A stretch of DNA of 64,000 nucleotides, taken from the NCBI RefSeq assembly GCF_004006175.1, contig NZ_CP033219.1:3286001-3350000 (forward strand), read 5' to 3'. The position numbers and the translations under genes are program-made. A model generated the notes under the pieces. It was given only the letters and a program-made list of their open reading frames with translations, ran no database searches and had not been told where the DNA came from. Every line of letters starts with the position of its first letter. Position 1 is the stretch's first letter. Shown in pieces: positions 17,177 through 27,125 of the stretch. Origin of the DNA: Parasedimentitalea marina. Its GTDB lineage: Bacteria > Pseudomonadota > Alphaproteobacteria > Rhodobacterales > Rhodobacteraceae.

Positions 17177-17286
17177 ACTCCTTGGGTTGGTTGGGAAAAG
17201 ACTGGACCTTAAACAGACGGCGCACTGCCGCTGGTCAGACCCATTTAGACTTCAGATATGAAGAGACGTGTTCCGCCGAGGCAGGA

Positions 17287-17364
17287 TCAGCAGGTCCGCT
17301 GGGCAGCCATCGCTATCCAATTGCCAACAGATCTGAGGCGGTAACTTATAACGAAATTGGTCAT
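17287..17364 (-). CDS. Possible 25-residue small protein or leader peptide
   Basis: A 25-codon frame starting MTNFVISYRL and ending AAQRTC, preceded by a near-perfect AGGAGG six bases before the ATG. Its Shine-Dalgarno sequence is among the strongest in the window. It lies upstream of the DUF1127-like gene on the same strand, with 138 bp between them, so it could be a leader peptide or an independent small protein. No database family is known to me. The rest of the 17177-17563 gap shows nothing else clear. Confidence 0.35.
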   Translation of the reverse strand: MTNFVISYRLRSVGNWIAMAAQRTC

Positions 17365-17563
17365 GAAACGCCTCCTGTGGCTATGGGTTAAACACAGGGA
17401 TGCTGATAGCACACGACGACACACAACCATAGAGTGCGGATATTTTGACCCGGCAAGCGTTGCACAATAGCAACTGCCACTCCACATGGCTGGCTTCACA
17501 GTCAAAACCATCTAAGACTAAGAACAGAGCCGACCATTTAAACAAGCAATTTCAGGACAGACG

Positions 17564-18589
17564 ATGATCAGAGATTTAGTAAATCCATTTGACTGGAGTG
17601 GCGTCGTTTATCGGCGTACCTATTGGATCGCGTTATGCCTCTATTTTTCAATTGCACTGGGATGTCTCTATTTAAGATCCCAGGGCCAAGCTGAGGCCTG
17701 GGCCTTCGTAACGACATTGGCTGTGCTTCAACTGTTGATCTGGTCAGTCCTCGTCAGGCGGCTACACGACATGGGCCGCAGCGGAACGTGGAGCCTACTA
17801 TTCTTGGTCCCCTTCGTCTCAGCCCTTGCAGCACTTTGGCTTGGCTCCATAAGATCAAAACCGCATCAAGCAAGCCGGTGGATCAAAAAACCTATCCATC
17901 TCATTGGTCAATCTCTGCTTATCGCCGTTATTGCGCTTGGACTAAGCCGCGCTTTCTGGGCCCCTTATTGGATTCCGTTTGGAAGCATGAAGCCAACGTT
18001 GCTCGTTGGCGATTTTATCATAGTCTCATTGATCAACGAGGCCGATTCACTACAACGTGGCGATGTGGTCATTTTCCGGCACCCCACCAATAACATGGAG
18101 TTCATAAAGCGCCTGATCGGCTTGCCCGGAGATACCGTCCAAGTGCAAAATGGTCACTTGCATATCAACGGCACTGCTGTTGGAATAGAAAATGCCGGAG
18201 AATTTGAAGAACCCATGATCCGTCAAAGGCCATTGTCCCACTTTCCCCGCTGCGCAAATGGCTCAGTAGGTCGTGGCGCGGTCTGCCTTAAGTCTCAGTT
18301 CATTGAAACCCTGCCGGACGGGTCACAGCACCGAATCTTAGATATCACCAATCAAAGGGTCGACCATACAGGTCTCTTCCGCGTCCCCGAAAACCACTAT
18401 TTTGTCATGGGGGACAACCGTGACAATTCCACTGATAGCCGCATTCCGCAACCGGCTGGTGGGATCGGGTTTGTGCCCAAAGCAAACTTAGTTGGGCGTG
18501 TGGATCTGGTCTTGTTTTCGTCAGCTGGGAGCTCGTTGGCTCAGTTCTGGACCTGGCGAAAAGATCGCTTTTTCATGTGGGTGGACTAA
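17564..18589 (+). CDS. DUF805-signal peptidase I fusion
   Basis: A 341-residue membrane protein joining two domains. Residues 1-95 are DUF805-like, with WSGVVYRRTYW and the family motif RRLHDMGRSG, and three hydrophobic helices. From about residue 115 comes a membrane helix and then an S26 signal peptidase I domain: nucleophile Ser141 in FGSMKPTLL, general-base Lys182 in FIKRLIGLPGD, and the C-terminal MGDNRDNSTDSR box. It should cleave signal peptides at the outer face of the membrane. This is probably a second, accessory leader peptidase beside the usual lepB. A GGACAG site precedes the start. The neighbours are unrelated, and the gene is AT-richer than the core. Confidence 0.85.
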   Translation: MIRDLVNPFDWSGVVYRRTYWIALCLYFSIALGCLYLRSQGQAEAWAFVTTLAVLQLLIWSVLVRRLHDMGRSGTWSLLFLVPFVSALAALWLGSIRSKPHQASRWIKKPIHLIGQSLLIAVIALGLSRAFWAPYWIPFGSMKPTLLVGDFIIVSLINEADSLQRGDVVIFRHPTNNMEFIKRLIGLPGDTVQVQNGHLHINGTAVGIENAGEFEEPMIRQRPLSHFPRCANGSVGRGAVCLKSQFIETLPDGSQHRILDITNQRVDHTGLFRVPENHYFVMGDNRDNSTDSRIPQPAGGIGFVPKANLVGRVDLVLFSSAGSSLAQFWTWRKDRFFMWVD

Positions 18590-18753
18590 GCCGGTTGGGT
18601 AATCAGCGGCGGGCAACAAATTTGACGTCAAGTCGCGGGCCTCTTTCTTGCGCCCTTCGATTTCGGCCGTCCTAAAGGTGTCTAAAATTGCGGCATCCAT
18701 ATGCGACCCTTTAGCTACAGGCTTGATATAGGTTCGATGTCCATAGGTAGCAG

Positions 18754-19251
18754 CTAACTTCCGCCAAACAGGCGCTTCAAGAAGCCTTTTGGCTTTTGCT
18801 GAACTTTCACGAATCCAGAGAAACGAACAGGTACAATCCTAATCGAAGCGCCAGCTAGATCCTCTGGCTTAGTTCCGTCTTCTAGTGCTTTGAAAATGGC
18901 CCCAGCAACCGAACCTTTGAGTAACAAAGCATCCAACTCATCTTGGGTCACTTTCCCTTCGACAAAGGCTTTTTGCAGGCAGATACAAACTGCTGTTTTC
19001 GCAAGATCCAATGATGTATTGGAATCAAGTTCAACCACCTTTGAAATATTTGGAATGTCAGGATTTAGGGCAGAAACTTCCAAAGCAGCGTCGCAAATGA
19101 GATCAGCAGCTAGCAAGATCCGCAAATCAGTTGTTTCTTGCTGAGTTTCGGCAGTTTCATTGTCAATTACCGAGCGAAGTTCCCTGAAATTGAGTGGAGA
19201 AGTCGCTATGGCCAATTTTTCTTCGTGAGTAATCATGTGCTTAAAATTCAT
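18754..19251 (-). CDS. Hypothetical protein
   Basis: A 165-residue protein I do not recognise. It is mainly helical with acidic middle segments, several Cys residues (two in the VCICLQ stretch), and a basic C-terminal KPKGFLKRLFGGS. No signal peptide or membrane helix is seen. Base composition is more AT-rich than the neighbours, suggesting acquisition. An internal in-frame ATG lies six codons into the reading (MITHEEK). A second open frame overlaps its 3' end and continues downstream. Confidence 0.6.
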   Translation of the reverse strand: MNFKHMITHEEKLAIATSPLNFRELRSVIDNETAETQQETTDLRILLAADLICDAALEVSALNPDIPNISKVVELDSNTSLDLAKTAVCICLQKAFVEGKVTQDELDALLLKGSVAGAIFKALEDGTKPEDLAGASIRIVPVRFSGFVKVQQKPKGFLKRLFGGS

Positions 19252-19316
19252 TTTTTGTTTTTGGACAGAGATTATTCCAAGTTTGAAGCATCAGAATACA
19301 ACTCAACAAGACATTC

Positions 19317-19350
19317 AACAAAAAAGAGGCCGCCCGAAGGCGACCTCAAA
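19317..19350 (-). terminator. Rho-independent terminator of groESL
   Basis: Minus-strand hairpin formed by 19326-19334 and 19339-19347 (GAGGTCGCC / GGCGGCCTC with one wobble pair) with a TTCG loop, followed by a T run. Two further perfect hairpins lie between it and the groL stop, at about 19386-19407 and 19419-19443. Confidence 0.8.
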
Positions 19351-19442
19351 TTCATCCGGTAGGATGGCGTGACTTTCCCTTTCGGCAGACCTTCCCAAAG
19401 GAAGGTCGCCTGTCGGGCATCACAAGTCCAAAGGACTTGTGA

Positions 19443-21098
<1,656 letters not shown>

Positions 21099-21158
21099 TT
21101 ATTCTCCTCGAGAAATCTGTGTTTGTAAGCAATTGTGGGATCAGAGAAGCAAGGTGGC

Positions 21159-21446
21159 TTACTCGATGATGCCCATGATGTCGCTTTCTTTCATCATCAG
21201 CAGCTCTTCGCCGTCGACAGTGACTTCGGTGCCGGACCATTTGCCGAACAGGATAGTATCGCCTGCTTTTACCGACATATCGATCAGCTCACCGCTGTCT
21301 TTGCGAGCGCCTTCGCCGATGGCGACGACTTGGCCTTCGCTTGGCTTTTCTTTGGCGGATTCAGGAATGATCAATCCACCAGCAGTTTTTTCTTCGCTTT
21401 CAGTGCGACGAACCAGCACGCGGTCGTGAAGTGGTTTCAATGCCAT
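21159..21446 (-). CDS. groS: Co-chaperonin GroES
   Basis: A 95-residue heptameric lid of Gro[22 protein letters not shown] with the mobile loop near residues 16-32 and the C-terminal [13 protein letters not shown] are typical. It is the first gene of the groESL operon; an AAAGGAGCTGCAAAG ribosome region precedes the ATG at 21446. Confidence 0.98.
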   Translation of the reverse strand: MALKPLHDRVLVRRTESEEKTAGGLIIPESAKEKPSEGQVVAIGEGARKDSGELIDMSVKAGDTILFGKWSGTEVTVDGEELLMMKESDIMGIIE

Positions 21447-21512
21447 CTTTGCAGCTCCTTTAAAGGCTCAAAGGTTAAAAATCTAAGACGTCCTACTCTC
21501 TGGCAGGGGTCG

Positions 21513-21539
21513 TTATCACTCACATCAAGCGAGTGCTAA
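21513..21539 (-). promoter_or_regulatory. CIRCE operator of groESL
   Basis: Minus strand TTAGCACTC (21531-21539), 9-bp spacer, GAGTGATAA (21513-21521), one mismatch from the consensus inverted repeat. CIRCE is bound by the HrcA repressor, and here it lies just downstream of the -10 box. Confidence 0.92.
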
Positions 21540-21546
21540 CGAGGGA

Positions 21547-21575
21547 TAGCTAGGCAGTGCATTGGCTCGAGTCAA
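21547..21575 (-). promoter_or_regulatory. Sigma-70 promoter of groESL
   Basis: Minus strand -35 TTGACT (21570-21575) and -10 TAGCTA (21547-21552) with a 17-bp spacer, placing the transcription start at or just before the CIRCE element. Confidence 0.8.
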
Positions 21576-21594
21576 CATCGCCTGCGCAGTTTTT

Positions 21595-22272
21595 TCATAC
21601 GTTTGTCAGATCCCAGCTGTAGGCCCAGTGTTTTAAGCCCTTTGAGCCTTCCGGAGATAGCGCATAAACGCCGGTTGAGACCTTCTCAAACCAGCCATAA
21701 TGGTTATCACGCATTAATCCTGTGGCCCCAGCAACCCCGGTGGCCTTAGCAACATCCCGTCCGCGGGCCGGGCTGTTGTCGGCTAGGTAAGCGGCACAGC
21801 GCAGGGCGTCTTGGCGATACCCGGTCACAATTCCATGCCGCGTTGCACCGCCGGCATTGGGATCCCCCTGCAACCTGTCAAACTCACGCAGCAGGCGGGT
21901 CTGTTTCTTCTTGGATTTGCGCGGTGCATAGGGGCCGGGATCACATTGAACTTCGGCGCGGCCATCAGGCAGCACGGTGATCAACCCCAGGCCCAAACGG
22001 CGACACAGCGCCAGATTGTCCTTTAACATCCGCCGCGCCTGCTTCCCCTTGGGTTTGGGCACTGCGATGTAAACCAAATCCGACACTGCGAGCCGGGTGA
22101 TCGCCTGATGGAACAGCGATAATGAAAACCGCAGCTTCAGTTCGACCACCACCACAGGGTCATCACCACGACGTGCCACCACATCAGCCGCCCCGACCTC
22201 GCCCTTGACGGTATAGCCCTGACGTTCCAGCAGTGCCTTGATTGGTGGATAGAGTTGATCTTCACGGTCCAT
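21595..22272 (-). CDS. DUF2161 family putative PD-(D/E)XK-type protein
   Basis: A 225-residue protein of the DUF2161 family, annotated as having a PD-(D/E)XK nuclease-like fold. The plausible active-site pattern is GAADVVARRG followed by VVVELKLRFS near residues 28-50 (Asp then ExK). A helical, probably winged-helix, C-terminal region includes SPARGRDVAKATG and a conserved GWFEKVSTGVYALS. The function is unknown; a DNA-related role is inference. It lies upstream of the groESL promoter on the same strand but is separated by that promoter. Confidence 0.8.
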   Translation of the reverse strand: MDREDQLYPPIKALLERQGYTVKGEVGAADVVARRGDDPVVVVELKLRFSLSLFHQAITRLAVSDLVYIAVPKPKGKQARRMLKDNLALCRRLGLGLITVLPDGRAEVQCDPGPYAPRKSKKKQTRLLREFDRLQGDPNAGGATRHGIVTGYRQDALRCAAYLADNSPARGRDVAKATGVAGATGLMRDNHYGWFEKVSTGVYALSPEGSKGLKHWAYSWDLTNV

Positions 22273-22427
22273 GGCAACTGCTTGGCAGGTGATGCGCTCA
22301 ATATCAATCAGTTGTGTCGTGATGGTGCCGCTAAAACCAGCTTGCTACTCTGGATTCTGATGTCAGCTAAACACGTCTTGCTGCTCTCAAAATCGCCACT
22401 TAAGGTGCTGACAATCTATTTGGAGAC

Positions 22428-23495
22428 ATGACATTGCATTGTTTTGCAACTTTCCTTTCTAAACTTGCCCGCATCACGGCTAAATGGGCCCAGCGCAGGC
22501 TCACGACCGCCGTCATTTTAGTGTTTTCCCTCACCATTATAGGCTTGATCCCAAATCAGGCAGAGGCAGCCTGCAGTGGCAAAGACTTGCGCAGAAGCCT
22601 GAGCCCCGAAGCACGTGCGCAATTGGCGCAACAGGCTGCAGCGATCCCATACAGCCAAGGCAACCACTGGATCGCCTCGCGCAATGGGCAACGCATTCAC
22701 ATCATCGGAACACAGCATTTCGGCGATTCCCGCATGCATTCCGTCATGCGCAACATGCGGCCACTGATCAAAGCAGCTGACGTGGTCTTCCTAGAGCAAA
22801 CCACGGTGGCCATGGAAGCCTATTCTAAAAACGGAACAAGGAAGGCGCGGGACTACCTGCTGCCCAAGGGAACAACATTACCAAATCTGATGTCGAGCGA
22901 AGACTGGGCCGCTCTCCGCATGATGGCACCGCTTCTGGACATTCCGGCGGATATAGCCCCGCATTTGCAACCCTGGGTCTATACGATGCACTTTGGCGGA
23001 TCGCGCTGCAACGTCCGTGGCTTTACATCACGGCGTGGGTTGGACGCCCGAATCGAACGGTATGCCATACGCAACAAAATTCCGGTTGGTGGATTGGAAA
23101 ACCCCGGGGACGGCGTCAAAGCATTCTCACGGCGACCGCTACGCGATCAGGTGAAATACCTGAAGTTCACCATGCGCGGCAGTGCCGAAAATGATGACCA
23201 TCTGATCACCCTTCGTGAATCCTATTTCGACGGCAGGTTGGCCGAGGGCCGACTGCTGTCACGCCAACTCCGTTTCAGCAATCAAGGGGTATCACGGCGT
23301 GAAGCCGCCCGTTTGATCAATCAGCTGGACCGGACCTTATTGGACGGGCGCAACAAGGCCTGGATGCCTGTTATTCTGGGTCGCAAAGAGCCAGTGGTCT
23401 TCATCGCCGTTGGGGCAGCCCATCTGCCCGGCAAAAACGGTCTACCGGCCTTGCTGGCACGCAGAGGTTACGATTTGCAACGCGCCGAATTCTAA
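22428..23495 (+). CDS. TraB/GumN family protein
   Basis: A 355-residue protein with an N-terminal signal or anchor segment (about residues 23-45, ending AEAA) and a TraB/GumN domain. The two family motifs with conserved Gly-His are present: IIGTQHFGD near residue 94 and VGAAHLPG near the C-terminus. The family is related to the EreA/ChaN/Tiki fold and some members are metal-dependent proteases; the role in bacteria is uncertain. It is probably periplasmic. It stands alone. Confidence 0.83.
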   Translation: MTLHCFATFLSKLARITAKWAQRRLTTAVILVFSLTIIGLIPNQAEAACSGKDLRRSLSPEARAQLAQQAAAIPYSQGNHWIASRNGQRIHIIGTQHFGDSRMHSVMRNMRPLIKAADVVFLEQTTVAMEAYSKNGTRKARDYLLPKGTTLPNLMSSEDWAALRMMAPLLDIPADIAPHLQPWVYTMHFGGSRCNVRGFTSRRGLDARIERYAIRNKIPVGGLENPGDGVKAFSRRPLRDQVKYLKFTMRGSAENDDHLITLRESYFDGRLAEGRLLSRQLRFSNQGVSRREAARLINQLDRTLLDGRNKAWMPVILGRKEPVVFIAVGAAHLPGKNGLPALLARRGYDLQRAEF

Positions 23496-23605
23496 CAATC
23501 CGCAGTTTCAGGTGGGCCAAGCGCCGCATTGCATGGCTGGCGGGGTGACAAGTGTGTTCACCCTGCTATAAGGCGCGCAAACTCCCCCGTTGTTTATAGG
23601 ATAGC

Positions 23606-24529
23606 ATGATGACCCTCCAGATTTTTGGCCACAAATCCCCGGATACAGATTCCACCGGCTCGCCCCTCATCTGGGCCTGGTACATGAACGAAATCAAAGG
23701 CGTCGCCGCCGAGGCAAAACTGCTGGGCGAGCCCAACACCGAAGCGCTGTTCATGCTGGATCGCTGGAATCTGGATAAGCCCGAAATCATCGCGGATGTT
23801 GCGGACGACCAGCCGGTGATCATCGTCGACACCAACAATCCAGCCGAGCTGCCCGCAAATATCAACGGCGCCGATGTTCAGGCGATCATCGACCACCACA
23901 AGCTGGTTGGCGGATTGGAAACCAAAGGCCCGATCGACATCACCATCCGCCCATTGGCCTGTACAGCCACCATCATGCTGGACCTGATCGGCAAAGACGC
24001 CACCAAGATGCCCAAAGAGATCATGGCCGCTGCCCTGACCTGCATCCTGTCCGATACCCTGGAATTCCGCAGCCCCACAACCACCGATCACGACCGGGCG
24101 GTTGCCGAGCAACTGGCAGCTGATCTGGACCTCGACATAGCGGAATACGCCGCCGAAATGTTCGCTGCAAAATCCGACGTCTCGTCGTTCTCAGATGCTG
24201 AACTGCTGCGGATGGACAGCAAGGAATACGCCGTCGACGGCACCAAGTTCCGCGTCAGCGTGCTGGAAACCACCGCTCCGGCTGTGGTTCTGGACCGCAA
24301 GGCCAGCCTGATGGACAGCATGAAAACTGTCGCAGCTGAGGACGGCGTTGAGCAGGTTCTGCTGTTTGTCATCGACATCCTGAACGAAGAGGCCACCCTG
24401 CTGGTGCCCAACGATCTGGTCAAAACTGTCGCCGAGAAAAGCTTTGGTGCGACTGTCGAGGGCGACACCGTTGTCCTGCCCGGCGTGATGAGCCGCAAAA
24501 AGCAGATCATCCCCAACCTGAAGGTCTGA
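23606..24529 (+). CDS. ppaC: Manganese-dependent inorganic pyrophosphatase
   Basis: A 307-residue family II pyrophosphatase of the DHH superfamily that hydrolyses PPi to phosphate in the cytoplasm. Metal ligands sit in GHKSPDTDS near residue 9 and IIDHHKLVGG near residue 95, and the substrate-binding SRKKQ lies near the C-terminus. Length is normal for family II without regulatory CBS domains. A terminator follows 25 bp downstream. Rhodobacteraceae commonly use this enzyme in place of family I Ppa. Confidence 0.96.
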   Translation: MMTLQIFGHKSPDTDSTGSPLIWAWYMNEIKGVAAEAKLLGEPNTEALFMLDRWNLDKPEIIADVADDQPVIIVDTNNPAELPANINGADVQAIIDHHKLVGGLETKGPIDITIRPLACTATIMLDLIGKDATKMPKEIMAAALTCILSDTLEFRSPTTTDHDRAVAEQLAADLDLDIAEYAAEMFAAKSDVSSFSDAELLRMDSKEYAVDGTKFRVSVLETTAPAVVLDRKASLMDSMKTVAAEDGVEQVLLFVIDILNEEATLLVPNDLVKTVAEKSFGATVEGDTVVLPGVMSRKKQIIPNLKV

Positions 24530-24554
24530 TAGACTGCTTTACATATGATGATTG

Positions 24555-24583
24555 AAAAGGCGCCTTACTGGGCGCCTTTTTCA
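24555..24583 (+). terminator. Rho-independent terminator of ppaC
   Basis: AAAAGGCGCC (24555-24564), 6-nt loop, GGCGCCTTTT (24571-24580), then TTC. The stem is perfect. Confidence 0.88.
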
Positions 24584-24680
24584 TATCCGATCAAATATTG
24601 ATTGCCTGCTCAACAAGGCCGCGCCTAACCTGATTGCAGCCCGTAATTTTGGGACCCTAAATTTTCAGAAAGGCTTTCTT

Positions 24681-25238
24681 ATGCGAAATTTCTTTTTGGG
24701 TTTCATCGCCTTTATGGCCACGGTCTCCGGCCCAGCCTTTGCGGCATCAAACTGCGAGACCCTGTGTCAGGCTGAATTTTATCAAACAGCAACAGCCACG
24801 ATAGTTCGGCAATTGATAGACGATGGCGCAGACGTCAATGCCACGGACCCGGATGGAAAAACGCCATTGCACTGGGTTGCACGGGCCACTCCGGAGGCGA
24901 TCCAAGCTTTGATTGCAGCGGGTGCAGATGTGAATGCCAAGGACAATCTGGACCGCACCCCGTTTCACTTTGTTTCTGCTATGGCAGCGCCCGAAATTGT
25001 GGTTTTATTCCTGAACGCCGGTGCGGATGTGAATGCAAAAACTGCAAATTACTGGACGCCGCTGCATGGTGTTGCCAAATTCGGCTCGCCAGAAGTTGTC
25101 AAGATCCTGCTTGAGGCCGGCGCGGATGCATCAGCCACAAACGAAATGGCAGAAACCCCGTTTGATCTTGCTGCCACTAATGAGCGCGTAAAAGCGTCTC
25201 CTGAATATCAAATTCTTCGAGAGGCAAGTGGGCATTAA
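24681..25238 (+). CDS. Secreted ankyrin-repeat protein
   Basis: A 185-residue protein with a signal peptide (MRNFFLGFIAFMATVSG, cleavage after AFA near residue 22), a short Cys-containing segment SNCETLCQ, and then about four ankyrin repeats. Three carry the DGADVNA, AGADVNA or AGADASA loop that marks each repeat. Ankyrin domains bind partner proteins; this one should do so in the periplasm. The ATG at 24681 follows an AGAAAGG site; the longer frame from 24552 covers the ppaC terminator and is unlikely. The partner is unknown. Confidence 0.85.
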   Translation: MRNFFLGFIAFMATVSGPAFAASNCETLCQAEFYQTATATIVRQLIDDGADVNATDPDGKTPLHWVARATPEAIQALIAAGADVNAKDNLDRTPFHFVSAMAAPEIVVLFLNAGADVNAKTANYWTPLHGVAKFGSPEVVKILLEAGADASATNEMAETPFDLAATNERVKASPEYQILREASGH

Positions 25239-25370
25239 TGCCTGACCAGCCATACGGGCTGAAAACCGTTACAGTCGAAACTGCCCGCCCAAGCAGATCA
25301 TGGTATCTTCGCATGGATATTGACGGTGGATTACGTCATACCTCGTTCAAAGCCAGCTCAAGGACGAACT

Positions 25371-26246
25371 ATGACCCAAATCATCTCCGCCCTCACCGAA
25401 GTGTCAGACCGATACAAAGCGTTGTTTGTTGATCTTTGGGGCTGTGTTCACAATGGCATCACCGCCTACCCCGAGGCCGTTGCCGCGTTGCAGGCCTATC
25501 GCGCGTCGGGCGGCATTGTGGTTCTGGTGACCAACTCGCCCCGCCCGCGCAAAGGCGTGGCCCAGCAACTGGCGGATTTCAACGTGCCAGCAGATGCCTA
25601 TGACACCATTGCCACCTCGGGCGATTCTGCGCGCTCGGCAATGTTTCGCGGTGCGGTTGGCGACAAAGTCTATTTTATGGGCGAATGGCACCGTGATTCA
25701 GGGTTTTTCGAACCGCTGAACCTACTGGACAGCCCTCACAACATCACCACCGTTCCCCTGGCCGAGGCTGAGGGCATTGTGTGCTGTGGGCCGTTTGATC
25801 CCTCTGCCGACCCCGAAGTGAACCGCGCTGATTTTCTATACGCCAAGCAAAAAGGCATGAAACTGCTCTGCGCCAATCCCGATATTATTGTCGATGTGGG
25901 CGAGACCCGTGTCTGGTGTTCCGGTGCCTTAGCTAAATTCTACACCGAAATGGGCGGTGAGAGCCTGTACTTCGGCAAACCGCATCCGCCGATTTACGAT
26001 CTGGCCCGCCGCCGGTTGCTGGAACTGGGGCTCGACATTCCTGACGCCGACGTACTCGCCATTGGCGATGGTCCCCACACTGACATCTCGGGTGGCATGG
26101 GCGAAGGCATTGATACGCTGTTTATCTCGGGCGGATTGGCCGCAAAAGAGACAAAAACCGCGCCTCAACCCGATCCCGAGGCCCTGAAGTCTTATTTAGA
26201 ACAGGAAGGATCAGCCCCGACCTATACGATTGGACGGTTGCGCTAG
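25371..26246 (+). CDS. HAD-superfamily hydrolase (TIGR01459-like)
   Basis: A 291-residue HAD phosphatase of the NagD/pNPPase-like class. The nucleophile motif is altered to FVDLWGCVHNG near residue 20, matching the TIGR01459 group. Motif II is in VVLVTNSPRPRKGV, and the C-terminal FGKPHPPIYD and IGDGPHTDISGG carry the catalytic Lys and metal Asp. The substrate is unknown but should be a phosphorylated small molecule. The ATG at 25371 has AGGAC upstream; the reading from 25320 lacks support. It may be co-transcribed with the MaoC gene 100 bp downstream. Confidence 0.88.
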   Translation: MTQIISALTEVSDRYKALFVDLWGCVHNGITAYPEAVAALQAYRASGGIVVLVTNSPRPRKGVAQQLADFNVPADAYDTIATSGDSARSAMFRGAVGDKVYFMGEWHRDSGFFEPLNLLDSPHNITTVPLAEAEGIVCCGPFDPSADPEVNRADFLYAKQKGMKLLCANPDIIVDVGETRVWCSGALAKFYTEMGGESLYFGKPHPPIYDLARRRLLELGLDIPDADVLAIGDGPHTDISGGMGEGIDTLFISGGLAAKETKTAPQPDPEALKSYLEQEGSAPTYTIGRLR

Positions 26247-26346
26247 TCCGATTGGCTCTTGATTTTCTGCAGCTGCGAAGCAATAAAGTTGCGGAACGTT
26301 GATATTTGACGTTTCATAATTTCAAGAGCGCGACTCGGAGGGCGAT

Positions 26347-26790
26347 ATGTTGGACAACCAGCCACGCGGCACCATCTGCATCGAAGACATCGAAATGGGC
26401 ATGACCCGTTCGTTGCAGAAAGTCGTAACCGATCGCGACATCGAGATGTTCGCCGAGGTCTCGACGGATCATAACCCGGTGCATCTGGATGATGACTATG
26501 CCCGTGACACAATATTTCAGGGGCGTATCGCGCATGGGATGCTGACGGCTGGGTTGATCTCGGCGGTCATTGGCGAGCAATTGCCGGGTCATGGCACTGT
26601 CTACATGGGGCAATCGCTCAAGTTTCTGGCCCCGGTGCGCCCCGGCGATCTGGTCCATGCCGAGGTTGAGGTAATCGATATCGATATGTCCAAGCGTCGG
26701 GTCAAGCTGGATTGCCACTGCAGCATTGGTGGAAAGAAAGTTCTGATTGGCGAGGCCACGGTGCTGGCCCCCTCACGCAAATTCGACTGA
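26347..26790 (+). CDS. MaoC family (R)-hydratase/dehydratase
   Basis: A 147-residue hot-dog-fold enzyme. The hydratase 2 motif appears as DHNPVHLDDDYARDTIFQGRIAHGML near residues 42-67 (Asp and His catalytic pair within). Members hydrate or dehydrate acyl-CoA in (R)-specific beta-oxidation or polyhydroxyalkanoate supply. A GGAGGG site lies 5 bp before the start. It follows a HAD phosphatase on the same strand; a bidirectional terminator follows. Confidence 0.9.
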   Translation: MLDNQPRGTICIEDIEMGMTRSLQKVVTDRDIEMFAEVSTDHNPVHLDDDYARDTIFQGRIAHGMLTAGLISAVIGEQLPGHGTVYMGQSLKFLAPVRPGDLVHAEVEVIDIDMSKRRVKLDCHCSIGGKKVLIGEATVLAPSRKFD

Positions 26791-26834
26791 CAGCTACAAC
26801 TGTCCATCACTTTACCCGCACGGTTCATGCCCAA

Positions 26835-26882
26835 AAATGGCAATACCCTGCCTTGAGAGATCTCTGCAGGGCATTGCCATTT
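26835..26882. terminator. Long bidirectional terminator hairpin
   Basis: AAATGGCAATACCCTGC (26835-26851) pairs with 26866-26882 with one mismatch, around a 14-nt loop containing AGAGATCTCT. T runs flank both sides, so it can end the MaoC transcript and, on the other strand, the decayed gene at 26892. Confidence 0.75.
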
Positions 26883-26891
26883 CAATTTGAC

Positions 26892-26993
26892 CTAGGCCGC
26901 GACCGTTGCCGCCAGGTATTTATCAACCCACTTGGCGTTTTCCGACAGCTTATCGTGCAATTGGCCGTGGCGGCGATGTCTAACAGCACGCAC
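26892..26993 (-). pseudogene. 3' remnant of an unidentified gene
   Basis: A minus-strand frame of about 33 codons ending HDKLSENAKWVDKYLAATVAA (last part from residue 13) and a TAG stop at 26892, followed 10 bp later by a strong terminator whose T run is in the right orientation. The amino-acid pattern looks like a real helical protein C-terminus, but no gene body is found upstream, where the secreted-protein gene begins on the other strand. I infer a decayed gene whose 3' end survives. The parent family is not identified. The rest of the 26791-27125 gap holds nothing else clear. Confidence 0.4.
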
Positions 26994-27125
26994 CCTCCCT
27001 ATATCGCAAACGAGCGTTTAACTGCCAAGTACCGCAAATCCAGTTGCCCCCGGCTCTGTCTCCATTACAATTTAACGGCCCGGTAATTTGACCGCCGGTG
27101 CAGTTATTGGTTCTGAGGATTGGAT

